A stretch of DNA of 64,000 nt from Pelargonium tetragonum (GCA_036897445.1 JAYMTL010000064.1:36893-100892), one strand, 5' to 3'. Shown: positions 1 to 12,060, counted from the stretch's first letter. Notes: a model not told the origin generated them from the sequence alone. Translations and numbers: made by a program.

Positions 1-97
1 TTTCCCTTGGAAAGATTTTGTAAGGAAAATATCAGAACTAATAAAACATATAAGAACGCTATCCGGACTTGAATATAAGAAGAGTCCCTATCTTCCA

Positions 98-140
98 TTC
101 CGGATCCCGTGTCACTAAAATAAAGAAAGAAGTCAAAGGT
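98..140 (+). repeat. Diverged repeat, copy 1 (partner 48888-48935)
   Basis: The core CCGTGTCACTAA is preceded in both copies by a TTCC..GAT.C stretch and followed by AATATAA/AAATAAA and an AAGAA(A)GAAGT stretch. The match is imperfect with small indels over about 45 bases. It may be the remains of an old duplication, or chance plus shared composition. Confidence 0.3.
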
Positions 141-2067
141 GTATAGTATACCCACGCATGTTGCTTTTCAAAACTATTGATTTACCACTTGGCAATACTC
201 CATAGAAAAGAGCTCACTTTACTATAACGAGAGTTTAAAAGAATTTCTACATCCTATTCTAATAAATCAAGGGATATTCCTCTCGGTCTTATAGATCTAT
301 ATCAGAATAAAGACTCTATTACTACTTATCTATTTACACATCTTGAATCTTATACTAAGATCTAAATTGAATCTAATTTTAGGGTCTCAATTCGTAAGTT
401 TCCTCGTCTTTAATGCTTTGTGCTCTAGGGGACCTTAAGCGACCTGGAATAGAAAGTCTAATAAATAGAAGAACTAAATTACTTTTGTAAAAAATGTATT
501 AACACTGGGGTTTCCCCTTTCTCAAGGGGTGTATCATAAAATCCTTTTTTATAGAGCATACTTTATAAAAGTCTAGCAAGAAAATTAAGAGCCTTTCAAT
601 TTAGTACGTATTGGATACAAGCACTCAGACCCTTGTGTCTTCAGTATGTAAGAGAGATTCCTTTATAGTTTATATATCCTGCAGAAAAGGACCCTTTAAC
701 AGGAAAGAATGGATATAATCTTCTCCTTTGTTCTATGCCTTAAAGCACAATCTGGATATTACAAAGATATAAACTAGGAGCCTCCTCAGTTTAGCTTTGC
801 TTCCTTAATAAAAGCATAAAGGGGGTTCCCCATACTGTCAATTACTTAAGAAAATTCTTACCTGTTTAGCAAAATTCTTTTGTTGTATTCTCCTAGGCTG
901 TGAGATACTTCAGTTTTGTTTCAATCTAAATTTTAGTATAAAACGAGTACCCCGCTGAGACTTCTCAATTCACATAAAAGAGAGTCAAACAGTATAATAT
1001 AGAGAATATAGAGTTTCAGTACTCTTTGACCTGGGCCTAGTTGGGGCTAAAAAAGTTCATTTACGGGAGAGGTTTAGAAAATGAAATCCATAGTATAATG
1101 GTATAATGCTTAAAAAAATCTTGATATAATTTATTGCCAGTATATCCCTCCCGAACAAGTATCGAAATCTCTTATTTTGAGGGATAGTTTCTGATTCAAG
1201 TCCCCTTCAACATCCATAGATTTGTGGGCTTTTATAATACTCTTAGCTATCACTTTATGTAATCGTAAATTACAGAACAAGGAAATGAACCTTTTTACTA
1301 AGCCTCACGGCATATCCTTTAGTTTGACTTTTCGTCACAGTACCTAGACCCCCAGAAAGTACCAGATAGGGGATTTTATAAAAAGCCAATAAGAAGGATC
1401 TTGGATTACCGTAGTAGAAAAATGAGAATTTTATCTCGTTGAAGACTTTTGAACGGGCAGCCCTTTAACATCGAGAGCGCAAGGTTCAACAAAAAGGGGC
1501 CCTGAATAATGCATACCTTATGTTATTTAAAGTGTCTAGACAATTCCTACAGCAATATAAACACGATGCCTTACTTGACACTCGCTATATCCTATCAAAC
1601 TTAAGGTCAACGACCGCTTCATCGAAAAAGAGGAAGGAATTTATAAAAAAGACAATCAAATGCAAAAGTAATTTAAATTATTTACGCAAAAAGTCCTGCC
1701 AGAATATAAGACTCTAAAACTCTATTTTGGCCTACTTTTCAATCAAGGAGAATACCCTGAAAATTTTTTGTATAAACGACCCAGGAGCTGGGAGAAGGAC
1801 CCCAGTTTACAAGCCAGGTTTTGAGCCCATAGAACTTCTATAAAATAGAAAAGCTTTCCTTGGTATAGAGAATTCTCCTACCTTCAATTCTTATGTAAGA
1901 TGTAGATATAAAAAAGCAGGGTTTCAGGGGTTTAGTATGGCATAAAAGGCGCCTCACTTTCTAAAAAATTGAACTAAAACTAGTACATTTGTAAAAGAAA
2001 AGAGATAGGTAATGGCAAGAAAAATGAATTAGAATAAGAGTCAGGGTTACGCCTAAGCAACGAAATA

Positions 2068-2120
2068 GGAGTCTTAGAGACACGCGAACCTTAGGTCAGT
2101 GGTTCAAGTCTACTTAGCAC
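2068..2120 (+). pseudogene. Possible tRNA-Leu-like remnant
   Basis: The stretch reads AGAGACACGCGAAC, then CTTAGGT, then CAGTGGTTCAAGTCT. GACACGC, the CTTAGG anticodon-loop word and a GGTTCAAGTC T-loop occur in this order in plastid-type tRNA-Leu(UAG). The anticodon stem does not pair well, the variable arm is missing and no acceptor stem is evident, so this would be a non-functional relic. The match is short and could be chance. Confidence 0.18.
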
Positions 2121-5100
2121 AGTGGATTAAATAAAAGATCTCCTATAATTATAATCTAAGAGCATCTCCACAAGTCCCTTAACGAAACCTAGTCAAAGTC
2201 CTTTCAGAGAGTCCTTGAGAATATAAAGGCAATATGAAACAAAACTTTCCGCAAGGGTTTATTAGGGAAATTTCATCCTAATTTTTAGAAAGGCCTATCT
2301 AGCGAGACTCCGCTTAATTAATACCCGGCGCTCTTTGTTTACTTGTTGTACGGATTGACTCCGGGTTGCCGTGGATATCTATTCTTACTGTTGTAGCACT
2401 CGAATCCCTAGTCGAGGTAATTTTCAATCTTCATTTATTAAATAAAGAGTGAAGGGTGACTGCTACAATTCCGTAAGGCATCTCTTTCTTTATATATGGC
2501 AGATGTAGACATTCAGTGCTCTTGTCTTAATCCATAAAAAGGGGCACTCCAGACAATAAGTACGTATTCTGTATTCTGGGATACTTCGAAAAAGCGCTCT
2601 GGTGTTTTCCTTCCTGGGACTGGCAAGACTTAGATGTCAAAAAAGGTAAAATCTAGTGCGGATTAGAAACTTAGTTAGTTTAACACAAGGAATAAAAAAC
2701 AGAACTTAACTTATAAGCGTATCTTCTTTTGGAAATTAAGACAGTGCTCCTAATTCAAAAAAGGGACCTTACAATCTTTTATTTTATAGAAGCCCACTCT
2801 AATTTTGAAGGGGTAGGGAGACCCTTAATGTCCTTTTTTAGAAGTTTCAATCGTTTATAGCACTCCTCTTATCTTAAGCCCTATTCAATCTAAAAATGAA
2901 GTGAGAAAGAAAGCATCTAAGTCCTCAGAGCAAAAACCTTAATACCTAATCAAGTCTCGAGAAAGAATACAAATAATCTTTCTTTAATCAAAGAACTTCT
3001 CTATACTTCTTCTCTTTTTATAGAAAACCCGGCTGCTAAGTAGGCATCACTTAAATCTTAGGAAAGACCCTATATAAAAGAAAAATCCTAAGGCTTTAGA
3101 AAATTTTGGAAAATTGGGCGTAAACTCAAAACGAATACAGTGAAAAAATAGGAATGCCTCTAGTTTGCGGTACCTATCCTTAAGCGCCTTGAAGTCTTCT
3201 AGTTTTAGTACGCGATTTCCTTATTAAGAATGTCTTAGTAAAAGGTAAAAGAGTCCCCGTCCTTTCCTTTAGCTCGTCTTTGTAATCGCCCCCTTCTTAT
3301 GTAGTCTAAGATGTTTTATGCAGTAGCCGTCTAGAACTTTCTTTTCAAAATAAAGAGCTTGGAATTTCTGATAGCGATAATAGAACGTAGACACATGCTT
3401 TTCTTATTCAAGCAACCAGGCCCTTAAGAAGAAACTAGGAACTAGAAAGAGATTCATAAGGTAAGGTTCATCACCTAATAGCTATTCCTGTCTTACTAAA
3501 AAGGCACTGAAACACTGACTAGAGACTATCCGCCTACGGTAGTCGTGCTTTGCTTTTTGGAATTTTATTTACTATATATATATGATATGTTGTATCAAAT
3601 TAATATTGTAAGGATTCCAGAGCAGAGATAAAAAAAAGGAGCCGGTTTCTTCCACTAAAAACTACTCTTACAAAGACTATATTAGATTAGAGATCGGATG
3701 CGTTAAGGGACTTCTGTTAGTTTCCAGGTTTTGTACAAGTGAGACATCGTGTCAATTTTGCTTTGAAAGGGTTATCCTTTGGGTGAGTTCCTAATAGAGA
3801 GGGGAGCTAGTTATGTTATGTAATGAATTTCTAAAAGTTCTTATTATTATATACAAAAAGTGACAAGGTACAAAGTAAAGTATATGAAACTACTCAACTT
3901 TCTTTTCTAAAGCCTAATTAGATACGTCGGAATGAAATGCAAATTCCGATCTTCTTTTCAATTTGAGGCTATCAATAGCAAGTAAGAAGAAAAACCTAAC
4001 GAAAAGATAGAATGAGTTATAAAAAAATCTAAGTTTTCTAACCCCAGTAAAATGAAGAATAAGGAAGACGTATCCGACAAAAATTTGTTACTTTCTTCGA
4101 GGAAGATAAAGGGTGGCATATCCGTCACTCTTTGTCTTCAAATAAAAAGGAAAAGCCCTATACATTCTCTCTAAGGAGCTTTATAACTCTCTATACTTAG
4201 CTTTTGTTTTTCATTAACTCTAAACTTCGGAGTTTTCTATAACTTTTTAATAAGGTAAGGAGTTTGAATTCTGTGAGAATTCTATTTAGTACGTTTAGGT
4301 ACTACGAATTACATAAAATACTGCTGTCTTTTATTTAAGAAATTATCTGGCTTTCTGTTAAGTTTTGACTGAAGTACAAAGTTATAGTAGAAAGAATGAA
4401 ACTAAGTTTTATGTATGTCTTGTTAGGGGCCCCTATATGCAGTATACGAGACATAACCTTTTTGTAGGTATAAAAGGCTTTCTAGAGCTAGAGATTGATT
4501 GACTACCGAAATAGAAGCTTTTTTTTCTATATTCATTCTCTTTGTTAATTTATTACGCAGACCCCCTTACCTTAGTGGGTAATTCCTAATTTATTCTAGA
4601 TAGAAATTTGAATACCCGCTAGGGTTTACCAAAAGCTACAGTCAGTTTCATTAAGATTCAAGTTCAGAATCTAAAACCCGTTTTTAAGGAGTCAAGGTGT
4701 TTCCTTGTTTTTTGCAGGTTATCCGATGCAGTTATAGCTACAAAGGAGTTTTCCTATCTATGATTACAAGGTATAAAACTTATGATGAATCCCTTTTCTT
4801 AGTTATTATATTAGTAGAATTTTAGTTGCTCTTTCACACGGACTCTTTTTTCTTACCCCTAGTAAGTAAGCTTTAGCTATTGCCTTTCGGCTAGCCTGAG
4901 AGAAGAAACCCCAAGGGGTATAACAGGGGGCGCGTCTATCTCTATAAGCAATTACATGACAAATATGAAATGAAATCTTAGTATTCTCGCGGAAACACGG
5001 GCTCAGGGTTAACATTATACCTTTAGTTAGTGAGTTACCCTTTCTTTACCCTTATGCGTAAGCACTTGAAATAAGAAAAAAAATCTTCCTCATTGGATTA

Positions 5101-5339
5101 GATTACAAGGCGCCGGGGTACTCGCTTTTCATATAAAAGGATTCTCCTTTAGTAGTTTCGTTGGCTATCTTACTCCAGAAACCCTAGTTTAGTGCGTGAA
5201 ACAAAAACTAATAACGAATTTTATAGTATAGTAAATAGAATTTATATGGGGAAGGGGAAAGAACTCTTCTCATTAATCCAAGGAAGTTCCTAATTTTGAA
5301 AGGATACCTTTATAGAGCTCGTATTATCCCCAGTGAAAA

Positions 5340-5350
5340 GGGGGGGGGGG
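5340..5350 (+). repeat. Run of eleven G
   Basis: An uninterrupted (G)11 tract sits in AT-rich sequence, between GTGAAAA and TGGCCTC. It is the longest G run I found in the window. Such tracts slip in replication and are prone to sequencing error, so the exact length is uncertain. Confidence 0.85.
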
Positions 5351-8300
5351 TGGCCTCACATCATATAGGGTCTAAGCAAATAATGCTTAAAAGCGTAACG
5401 AGAAAGATTCGTTTGCGGATTCCTGGGCATTTACGTGAACTCAACGTCCTTTCTTAACTTAAAGAAATTTTCTGTAATCTGTAAAAGGAATCCGTGTTAG
5501 ACATTAAAGAAATCCAAAGGAAGTGACTGCCCTCGGAAGATCTACTAAAAAAAAGTTCTAGATAGATATGATATAGTCGAGTTCTTTTCTTTATTACTTG
5601 AATTATATGGGCGATCTCACTCACATAAAGAGTAACTTATTAACTTCAACCTCAAAAAAGATACTAAGGCCCGTTGTACAGTTTCGCTATTTATTATAAT
5701 TGCAAAGTGCACTGGTTGATTTGTAAGTTAGGCATAGTGGGGGTATCTCATAACTTTTGAAAAGGAAGCTTTTTTAGTTGACTTCTTTCTTGTACTTTTA
5801 ACCTATAAATACTCTATGCCGAAGCTAATTGAAAGCCTAAGCAAGCTCTGTCTTAGCTGTTGAAAGCTATTAGAGTCCTATCCCTTAACAGAGACTTTAG
5901 GAACTTACTCTACTCTGGTTTCTTTTGTAGTATACATAGTTGTAGCCACCAATCAAAAGAACCCTAAAACAACAGGGAATCCTTTTCTTAATCATCTTTC
6001 TCAGGCCGATAATAAAATTGTGTAAAAAGCTATAAATTGCTCAGAGTTTATGAGTCAAGAGTGTAAAAAAATTCTTTCTAAGCTTGTCATAGGTTCTATA
6101 AGATGCTCTAATGAATAAAGGCAGTCCCTTAGCCCCTAAGGAGGCACTTGAGAGCCCCCCGATTAGAGGAGTCTTTAAGCGAAAGCTGCGCTTGTTATGG
6201 GAAAAAAATAAGGAAGATTTTGGATTATTGAAAGAATAAAGCCCAGGATTTTCTTTTTGAAGGTAAGAAAATGACAAGTCTAATAAATGTGTGTGTCCCT
6301 TGTTAGGGATTCCGCAGGCGGTTTACACAGAGTGGAGCTCTAAAGAGTCCTATAACAACCAATTCAAAGTGTTCTTTTATCCCATTTTATCGGGTAGGCC
6401 TGTTGGCTACGCTACCTCTTTTTTTAAGGAAATTTACAAAAGGTAACAAACTCAGTCTATCCGGTGCAAAGGCTTCGCTCTTAAAACGTAAAGTGAATTG
6501 ACTTGCGAGTAACGCGAAAAATGTGGAACTTCATAGAGAGTTTTGGTACAATCTCTATACTGAAAGCATTCTGGCAAGTTAATTTATAGAAAAAATGAAA
6601 GCATAGTGTTTTCTTTTAAAGAGGCCTAGTTTATACTAGACATTCAAAGAGCTAAAAACGGAACTTCCATAAGTTCGGAATGTTATATACTAATCTTAAA
6701 AAGGGATTTCATTCTCCTAATCTAGTATACCCAAAAAAGCTTCCAAAGGCTTGTGAGTGGCCTTGAGATCCGAGAGGCAAAAGAAGTGTTCTTTAAAGGT
6801 TTGCTTATACTAGTCGTTTCCTCAAAGTTAAGATTGAAATCCTAATTAGCAGTCTTTTCTTAAAGCTTAAAGTATGACTTAGAATACTGGGCGCTTTAAC
6901 TTGAATTCGGATACTATAATCTTAAAAAAAGCAAGAAAAAAGGAGTTGGTGGGTATTAAGGGATTCCTTTTAGTCTCTTTCCAGTATAAACCGGATACTC
7001 TTTCTAAGGGATTGCACAATACAAAAGGGGTCTACTTTGACTAGAAAGCTGAAAGACTTTACTAACAGTTTTCAATCCTTGGATATGTTCTATTTTTTTA
7101 AGGTGTATCCTAAGGATAAAGATTAATATACTCTTAACCTACAAATTTCTTTAAGGTTCGCATTTTACTAATAAAGGGATTTCTTAATCTCCTTGCAGAA
7201 GCTCGCTTCTCGCAAAAGGGGTTCTATGAATAGGACTTTTTACTGGGCAATCCGCGGGGTAGGTTACAAAAAGTTAGAACTTTTAAAAAGTGTCACCCTA
7301 GTCAAATTTTTTTGCCCTTTTATACTTAAGTAAAGGAATTCTATTAATTATATGTATAGAGAAAGGGACTTGAGTATTGAGATACCCGACGGTTTTAATA
7401 AAATTGTAATTTGATTCAAATAAAGTGTACTTACAAATGTAAAGGTTCCTAGTAACTTAGGGATTTGGCTTAATATTTCTGGAAAGTTCGTTTAAATTTT
7501 ATAAGAACTTTTACTAGTAAGTACTAAAAAGGACCCTATCTTTATTTCGACACAGAGTAATAGGAGGGCCCTCAAAACTATAGCTTGATTGCTTTTGTAA
7601 AGTTATTCTTATAAATAGAAAAGGGGGCTCCTTCAGTTAGCAGTTTCACTAATCTTTCTAGGGTATTTACAAGTAAATAGCAACCTCATAATTTTGGGTG
7701 TGGGGACTCCTAAGATAAGAAATTTCAATTTAAAAAAGCTTCCTTATTTACTTTGATATTTTAAGCCACTTCATTCTACCAATGTAAAATACGAAAATTG
7801 TAAGTATAATATATTTCAAAAAAGCGGTGTTTTAGTTCATATATAGAAGTAACCCTTCCTAGAGTATCCAAAAAGTTTGGATATCCTTATTTTGGGTTAC
7901 TACAGGTTTGGATTCAAAATGGAATGGAATTTGGGTTGGGAGGTGGGAAAGTAAAAAAAAGGAACTAATAGATGCACTCTAAAAATTGCGGAGAGCTTTC
8001 GTTTGCTTGTAAACTTAGCTAGGAATGAACTACTCAGTTACAGAAGAGTCAGTATAGAGAATAGAAAATTCAATTCATAAAATAAAGACTCAGAACTCAG
8101 AGGTTTTACAGGGTCTTAAGTTAGGTTAGGTATAGTAAGCATAGGCAAGGGTATGATACAGATACAAAACAGGAGTCTAACTAAGAGGAAAGATACGTAT
8201 AATAAGCTAGAGAATACGGGGTTTACGGTTGAAGAAAAAATTGTTATCCTTTTTCTTGTTTTCGTGTAAAGTCTTTCATTTCAATTTCATTTAGGAGTTT

Positions 8301-8378
8301 TGGTTATAAGAGATTCTTAAAAAAGGAGGAATAATAAAAAAATTTATGTTTTATTGATTCTAACTAATTTACTTTGGT

Positions 8379-8618
8379 TTGCTAGGTTTTCCTCGCTATA
8401 CAAAATGGAAGTTTTCTAAAAAAAGAGGTCTAAAATCAATTCTGTTGGGGAGATTGCTGATTTTTTTTGAGTACGAGAAAAGTAAGAAACTTTTGTATAT
8501 AGAAAGTGTCTTCTATTCTGAAAAAAGGCTTCCGGCTATATATCAAAAAGCAAGCAAAACCAAGAAAGTAAGATCGGTCTCGGATCTTTGCTTCGCTACT
8601 ATTCTTCTTGTTCTCTAA
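8379..8618 (+). CDS. Doubtful 79-codon frame at the edge of the island
   Basis: The frame would have to start at TTG and has no internal ATG. The predicted peptide is Lys/Ser-rich in the middle (KWKFSKKRGLKS near the start, KASKTKKVRS near the end) with no recognisable domain and no ribosome-binding context, which plant mitochondria do not use clearly anyway. It spans the change from the AT-rich background to the pyrimidine-rich island, which argues against one conserved gene. Most likely a chance frame; listed because of its basic composition. Confidence 0.1.
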   Translation: MLGFPRYTKWKFSKKRGLKSILLGRLLIFFEYEKSKKLLYIESVFYSEKRLPAIYQKASKTKKVRSVSDLCFATILLVL

Positions 8619-9063
8619 ACAAGCAAGCTTGCCTCTTATGGTCTTCTTCTTGTTCTTTGAAACCTCTACCTTCTTACTGAAGAGGTAATCCTAGGAGGTG
8701 CGAGAGCCCTTTCTTTTTATATTGTTATTTGTATTCTCTTTCTTTCTATTTTCTTCTTGTTTTCTTGTTCTTTCTATTGTTTGAATGAACTTGACCCTTC
8801 CTTTTGCTCCTTGTTTGATCTAAGAGGGGAGGAGGGGGGCCGTCCAATACAAGAGTAGCAGCTGGTAAGTGAATCTAAAGTACGTGACTTTGCTTCGCAC
8901 CTTGCTTGCTCTTTGGTATTCTGCTATTGGATTCTCTCTTTTTCTTCTTATTCATTATGAAAACGACTCCTATAACCCTATAATAAGGAAGAGAGTATAT
9001 AGTACGCGACGCACGAGGCTTGCTGCTTCTTTATCAAGCAAGAAATCCCTGAGATTTTATGAC

Positions 9064-9222
9064 TGAGTGAAATCGCTTAGATAAGGATCCTTTTTTCTTT
9101 CTAGGTTTCGAATCTATCGAACCTTATCTTGTTCTTTCTTCTTGATGTTACGACACGGGTTTGCGTAGTTGCTGTGCGCAGGCATTCGTTTCGAATGAGT
9201 GAAAGAATCGAATCGCTTAGAT
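9064..9222 (+). repeat. Short local direct repeat pair
   Basis: GAGTGAAATCGCTTAGATA (about 9065-9083) recurs as GAGTGAAAGAATCGAATCGCTTAGATA (about 9197-9223), the second copy carrying an extra AGAATCG. Just after the second copy GAGAGT and ACTCTC form a 6-bp stem with an 8-base loop. Confidence 0.5.
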
Positions 9223-9311
9223 AGAGAGTTCTCTGCGACTCTCACTCCATTCTATTAGCAATCTTGTACTTGTCTTGTCTGAGTGTACCTCTGTCTTTCT
9301 TTTCTCTTTCT

Positions 9312-9362
9312 AAAAGGTACAACGCGACTGCTTTGTATCTGATGTCGTAGGTTCACTGCACT
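9312..9362 (+). pseudogene. Possible tRNA-Trp-like remnant
   Basis: GGTACAACG, a 17-base spacer and GATGTCGTAGGTTCA occur with exactly the spacing found in plant organellar tRNA-Trp (GGTAGAACG to GATGTCGTAGGTTCA). The anticodon loop does not read CCA, the anticodon stem has mismatches, and the T-stem breaks down after TTCA. If related it is a dead relic. The identification is from memory of the tRNA and would need an alignment. Confidence 0.22.
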
Positions 9363-9431
9363 ATCCTAGAGTACTAAGAAAATTGTTCACGATGTGACCT
9401 CTTTCTTCTCACTTTCCCGGGGTCTCTACTT

Positions 9432-9446
9432 GAGGTTTTGAACCTC
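9432..9446. other. Perfect small hairpin
   Basis: GAGGTT-TTG-AACCTC forms a 6-bp stem with a 3-base loop. On the minus strand it reads like a T-arm (GAGG-TTCAAAA-CCTC), but the sequence around it does not fold into a tRNA. Confidence 0.5.
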
Positions 9447-9973
9447 TTGCTTGGAGAAAGTGTACGGAGATGTCTGAGATTGGACTCTCAAACTCCTGAC
9501 CTACTCAAGTCAAGCATTCAATCATTTAGAAAAGGAACTGACCTGTTTTCAATAAGCAAGTGACAAAGTCAATCCTTAAAAGATAGAATCTACCTGTCGA
9601 ATCTATCTTCGATACCTTTCATTCTTCGGTTGCCTACTTGTTCTAGTTACAACAGGTCAATCATTCCCGGATAGCCGTTCAAATCAAGTGGGAGCTTCTA
9701 TCATCTTGCTTCTTTTCCATGGTTTCCAAAAGAGTAGGATTCCTCCTATATAGAAATTGAGAAAATTGTATCAACCAATCTACGAGCACCCTATTCTCTT
9801 TCTATAGTTAGTTTAGAGTACGCGCGCGAGGGCTTTCTGAAAGAAGTCTATTAGATAGGTAAGCTTGCTTTGTTGTTTGAGTCTATTCATTGCATTGCCT
9901 TCAGTATCCTAAGGAATTGTCTACTTGTTTTCTAGGTCAATCGGATTTGGAATTCCAGTAGGTTCTTTTCTAA

Positions 9974-10216
9974 ATGGTAGAACGTGTAACAACGGAGAGA
10001 ATGGATAATGAAAATCTCTGTCACTCTCCTCAATCTCTAAGTGAATTTGTCTCTGTCTTCCTTCTTCTTCTGGTTAGGATTGTTAGGAGTGAATGTCTTT
10101 TTCTTTTGTATTTGTCTTGTTCTTGTTTCTTATTGTTCTTATCTTTCTTCTTTGTTTTTCTTCTTTTCTTGTTCTATACCCAACACTCAATTCTACCCTA
10201 TTCAAGAATCACTTAG
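9974..10216 (+). CDS. Doubtful 80-codon frame over a polypyrimidine tract
   Basis: An ATG-initiated frame. Its second half is almost entirely Leu, Phe, Ser, Val and Tyr (for example FLLFLSFFFVFLLF), giving an apparent membrane segment. This comes directly from a T/C/G-rich tract at about 10086-10180 that has very few A. A tract like this rarely forms stops and will look like a membrane protein in any frame. No family is recognised. Probably not a gene. Confidence 0.1.
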   Translation: MVERVTTERMDNENLCHSPQSLSEFVSVFLLLLVRIVRSECLFLLYLSCSCFLLFLSFFFVFLLFLFYTQHSILPYSRIT

Positions 10217-10321
10217 GTAATGGAATGAATGAATTCTCTTTCGAATCTATTCTATAAGTGAATTCGAGTCTAAGAATCTAGAATCTACCGAGATCTTTCA
10301 TTCACTTCGATTGTTAGAACG

Positions 10322-10337
10322 CTTGTCAATTGACAAG
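10322..10337. repeat. Perfect 16-base palindrome
   Basis: CTTGTCAATTGACAAG is perfectly self-complementary. A related CAATTGAC word lies about 40 bases further on. No gene is adjacent. It could form a cruciform or bind a dimeric protein, but nothing here shows a role. Confidence 0.7.
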
Positions 10338-10447
10338 TCTACCGTGGGTTCAAAGAAGTTTTCGTTTCTATTCTCCTCAATTGACGTAAAGAGAAGGTGA
10401 CAAAGTCAAGTCACGAAGAAGTTCGTTCTCAATTTCTCTAATGACTA

Positions 10448-10520
10448 TACAGGTCAAGCGGCTGAATTGAAGTGGAATGGCCGTAGGTTCGAGTCCTTCC
10501 TGCTAAGAGCACCCTTTTCT
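10448..10520 (+). pseudogene. Possible tRNA-Asn-like remnant
   Basis: GGTCAAGCGGCTGAATTGAAGTGG followed by GGCCGTAGGTTCGAGTCC parallels the D-arm, anticodon region and T-arm of plastid-type tRNA-Asn(GUU) (GGTAGAGCGG.CGGCTGTTAAC...GGTCGTAGGTTCGAATCC). The GTT anticodon is lost, the T-stem has mismatches on its 3' side, and the acceptor stem does not pair. Best read as a degraded plastid-type tRNA insertion; other tRNA identities remain possible. Confidence 0.28.
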
Positions 10521-11245
10521 TTTTTTGATTCTCCAGTGACAGAAACCTACATATCATCAACCCTAAAGACCCTAAATCTCTTGACAAACACAGAATCAAA
10601 ACGATGCCTCAACTCCTTCACCTACCTGACCAAAATCGTATGGTTGATTCTCTCCCAAGTCCTTTTTTATGTTGCTATTTGGAACAATGAAAATGGTGTC
10701 ATAGGCATCAGCATCATACTCTGAGACTCCTCTCTTATCAAATCAAGGTTCTCAAAAAGGAAGAGACCCTAGTCGGGGAAGACTCTATTCTCAATAAGAG
10801 CTTGAGTACCTGCACATCCTTTATGTGCTCTGGTTTACTACAGGCGTCTGAATGGTGTGAATCTGCCGTCTTGCAACTCAAAGGCGAGACTGAGCCCTTT
10901 CCTTTTTGCTTTCGGCGAACTCAAAGCATGTCGAAAGATAGAAAGGTAGCTGTTTGCTAGTCAAGCAGCCCTTCCGAAGAGGGAGGCCAAGAGGGAATCA
11001 GACTTCACACTCTCATTACTCAAGACAATCTTTCAAACGAGTCTAACTGACTGAGAATCAGTTCGTTTTTCTTAGTAGTCTAGCTCGAATTCTATAGTTC
11101 ACATCTCTTTGAAGGCGTCTTTGAAACAAAAGAAATTCCCCTACTCCTAAAAACCTCTTTCTTTAAGAGAAACAATCTCAATCTAAAAGAAGCTCCCCGC
11201 TCCGCTAAGGCTTAGGTATGTACTTGCCCTTTTTACTATGATCCT

Positions 11246-11530
11246 ATGAAACGTCCTAACCAAGCTAATCAAATAGAGATTGATAAAAGGCAGAAGACAA
11301 AGAAACTGGCAACACAGAGCAACTGCTTAATTAAGGAAATCCAAGACTTTCCAGTAAGAGCTAAGAAAAGGGAAGATAGAGTCAACCAAAGAATCCTAGA
11401 GTTTCTATCCAGAATCTCAAATATCTGCTATTCGGGTCCCCTATTTGACTTCTTTCTCATCCATTTTGAATTGTCGTTTTGCTTGCTTTTATATTCTATT
11501 TATCAATGGACTGACTTTAGCTTCAGTTAA
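11246..11530 (+). CDS. Hypothetical 94-codon frame
   Basis: One of the longer ATG-initiated frames in the window. The peptide is strongly basic and polar in its first 55 residues (motifs such as DKRQKTKK and RAKKREDR) and hydrophobic at residues about 68-85 (FDFFLIHFELSFCLLLY), so it could be drawn as a basic head with one membrane segment. I recognise no family. It ends about 20 bases before a block repeated at 56.6 kb, and the corresponding sequence upstream of that second copy does not preserve this frame, which argues against a conserved gene. The length is within what chance gives here. Confidence 0.18.
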   Translation: MKRPNQANQIEIDKRQKTKKLATQSNCLIKEIQDFPVRAKKREDRVNQRILEFLSRISNICYSGPLFDFFLIHFELSFCLLLYSIYQWTDFSFS

Positions 11531-11540
11531 CAAACCCCTG

Positions 11541-11590
11541 AAGTCTCAAACATCATAAGACGCCAGTTCTAATTCCATAAAAACTCCTTG
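11541..11590 (+). repeat. Diverged repeat, copy 1 (partner 56592-56640)
   Basis: TCAAACATCATAAGACGCCAG then TTCTAATTCCATAA matches TCAAACACTATAAGACGTCTG then TTCTAATTCCATAA in the partner, followed by weaker similarity (ACTCCTTGTTGACTTT against GCTTCTTACTTGGTAACTTT). Both copies lead into C/T-rich sequence of similar texture, so the original duplication may have been longer. Confidence 0.6.
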
Positions 11591-12060
11591 TTGACTTTCA
11601 TCTCTTCCTTTACTTACCAGGTTACCCCCCTACCAAAGTTCCTTATCTTAGCCTACCGACTCCCTCCTGTAAACACCCCTTCTTTTCTTTCAATTTAGAC
11701 CTTTTTAATAAAATATAGCTAACTCACGGCCGCTCGTTACTATCTGACTCTTCAAACTCTTTGCAGCCATTGAGCTTTTCCTTTCAAACTCGTCCCTTAC
11801 CCTAATTCTTTCTTGAGCTACCTTCTTTACCTAACTGACTTGCTCCTAAACGAGTCCTTATCGCTTTCACTCATAGTTTCATACACTTCAACCAGAAGAA
11901 AGATAGAAACCAGAAATTCTAATCCCAAACTCTATAGGTCGGGCTGGGAAATCTACCGCCTTCTATTTTATTTACAGAATCCGCTTCATTACTCAAATTC
12001 CTTTTCTTGACAAATGCTACCTACCTTTAGCCTATAAAACCGACCGAACTCTATTAACCC
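11591..12060. other. C/T-rich spacer, possible distant relative of the 18-20 kb repeats
   Basis: No gene is recognised; the frame at 11813-12010 is of chance length. GAGCTACCTTCTTTACCTAACTGACTTGCTCC (about 11815-11846) and CCTACCGACTCCCTCCTG (about 11652) echo words in the 17990-20345 cluster, but alignment by eye is weak. Confidence 0.3.

Larger units (their letters stand above)
1..8280. other. Gene-free stretch
   Basis: No gene is recognised. Reading frames of 60-80 codons at 1520, 4806 and 6041 are of the length expected by chance and resemble nothing I know. The sequence is AT-rich with G/C concentrated in short words of the form GGG-N(1-3)-CCC, for example near 506-517, 776-787, 818-828 and 4429-4437. 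Listed separately inside it are a run of eleven G, a weak tRNA-Leu-like remnant and one half of a diverged repeat. Confidence 0.75.
8560..11230. other. Compositional island, pyrimidine-rich, gene-free
   Basis: This stretch differs from its flanks. It has repeated CTTCTTGTTCTTT-like words (8604, 8645, 8750, 9130), long T/C runs, short palindromes such as GCAAGCTTGC near 8623, and few of the G/C-clustered GGG..CCC words found elsewhere. CTTTGCTTCGC occurs at both 8586 and 8887. A purine run with six consecutive G lies at 8824-8839. No gene is recognised apart from two tRNA-like remnants. It resembles ordinary seed-plant mitochondrial spacer more than the rest of the window does, so it may be a later insertion or a less drifted segment. 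Confidence 0.5.

Noticed and set aside
8698-8703. GTGCGA, like the 5' end of a group II intron
   Set aside because: No domain V-like hairpin or 3' splice site could be found downstream, and no exon flanks it.
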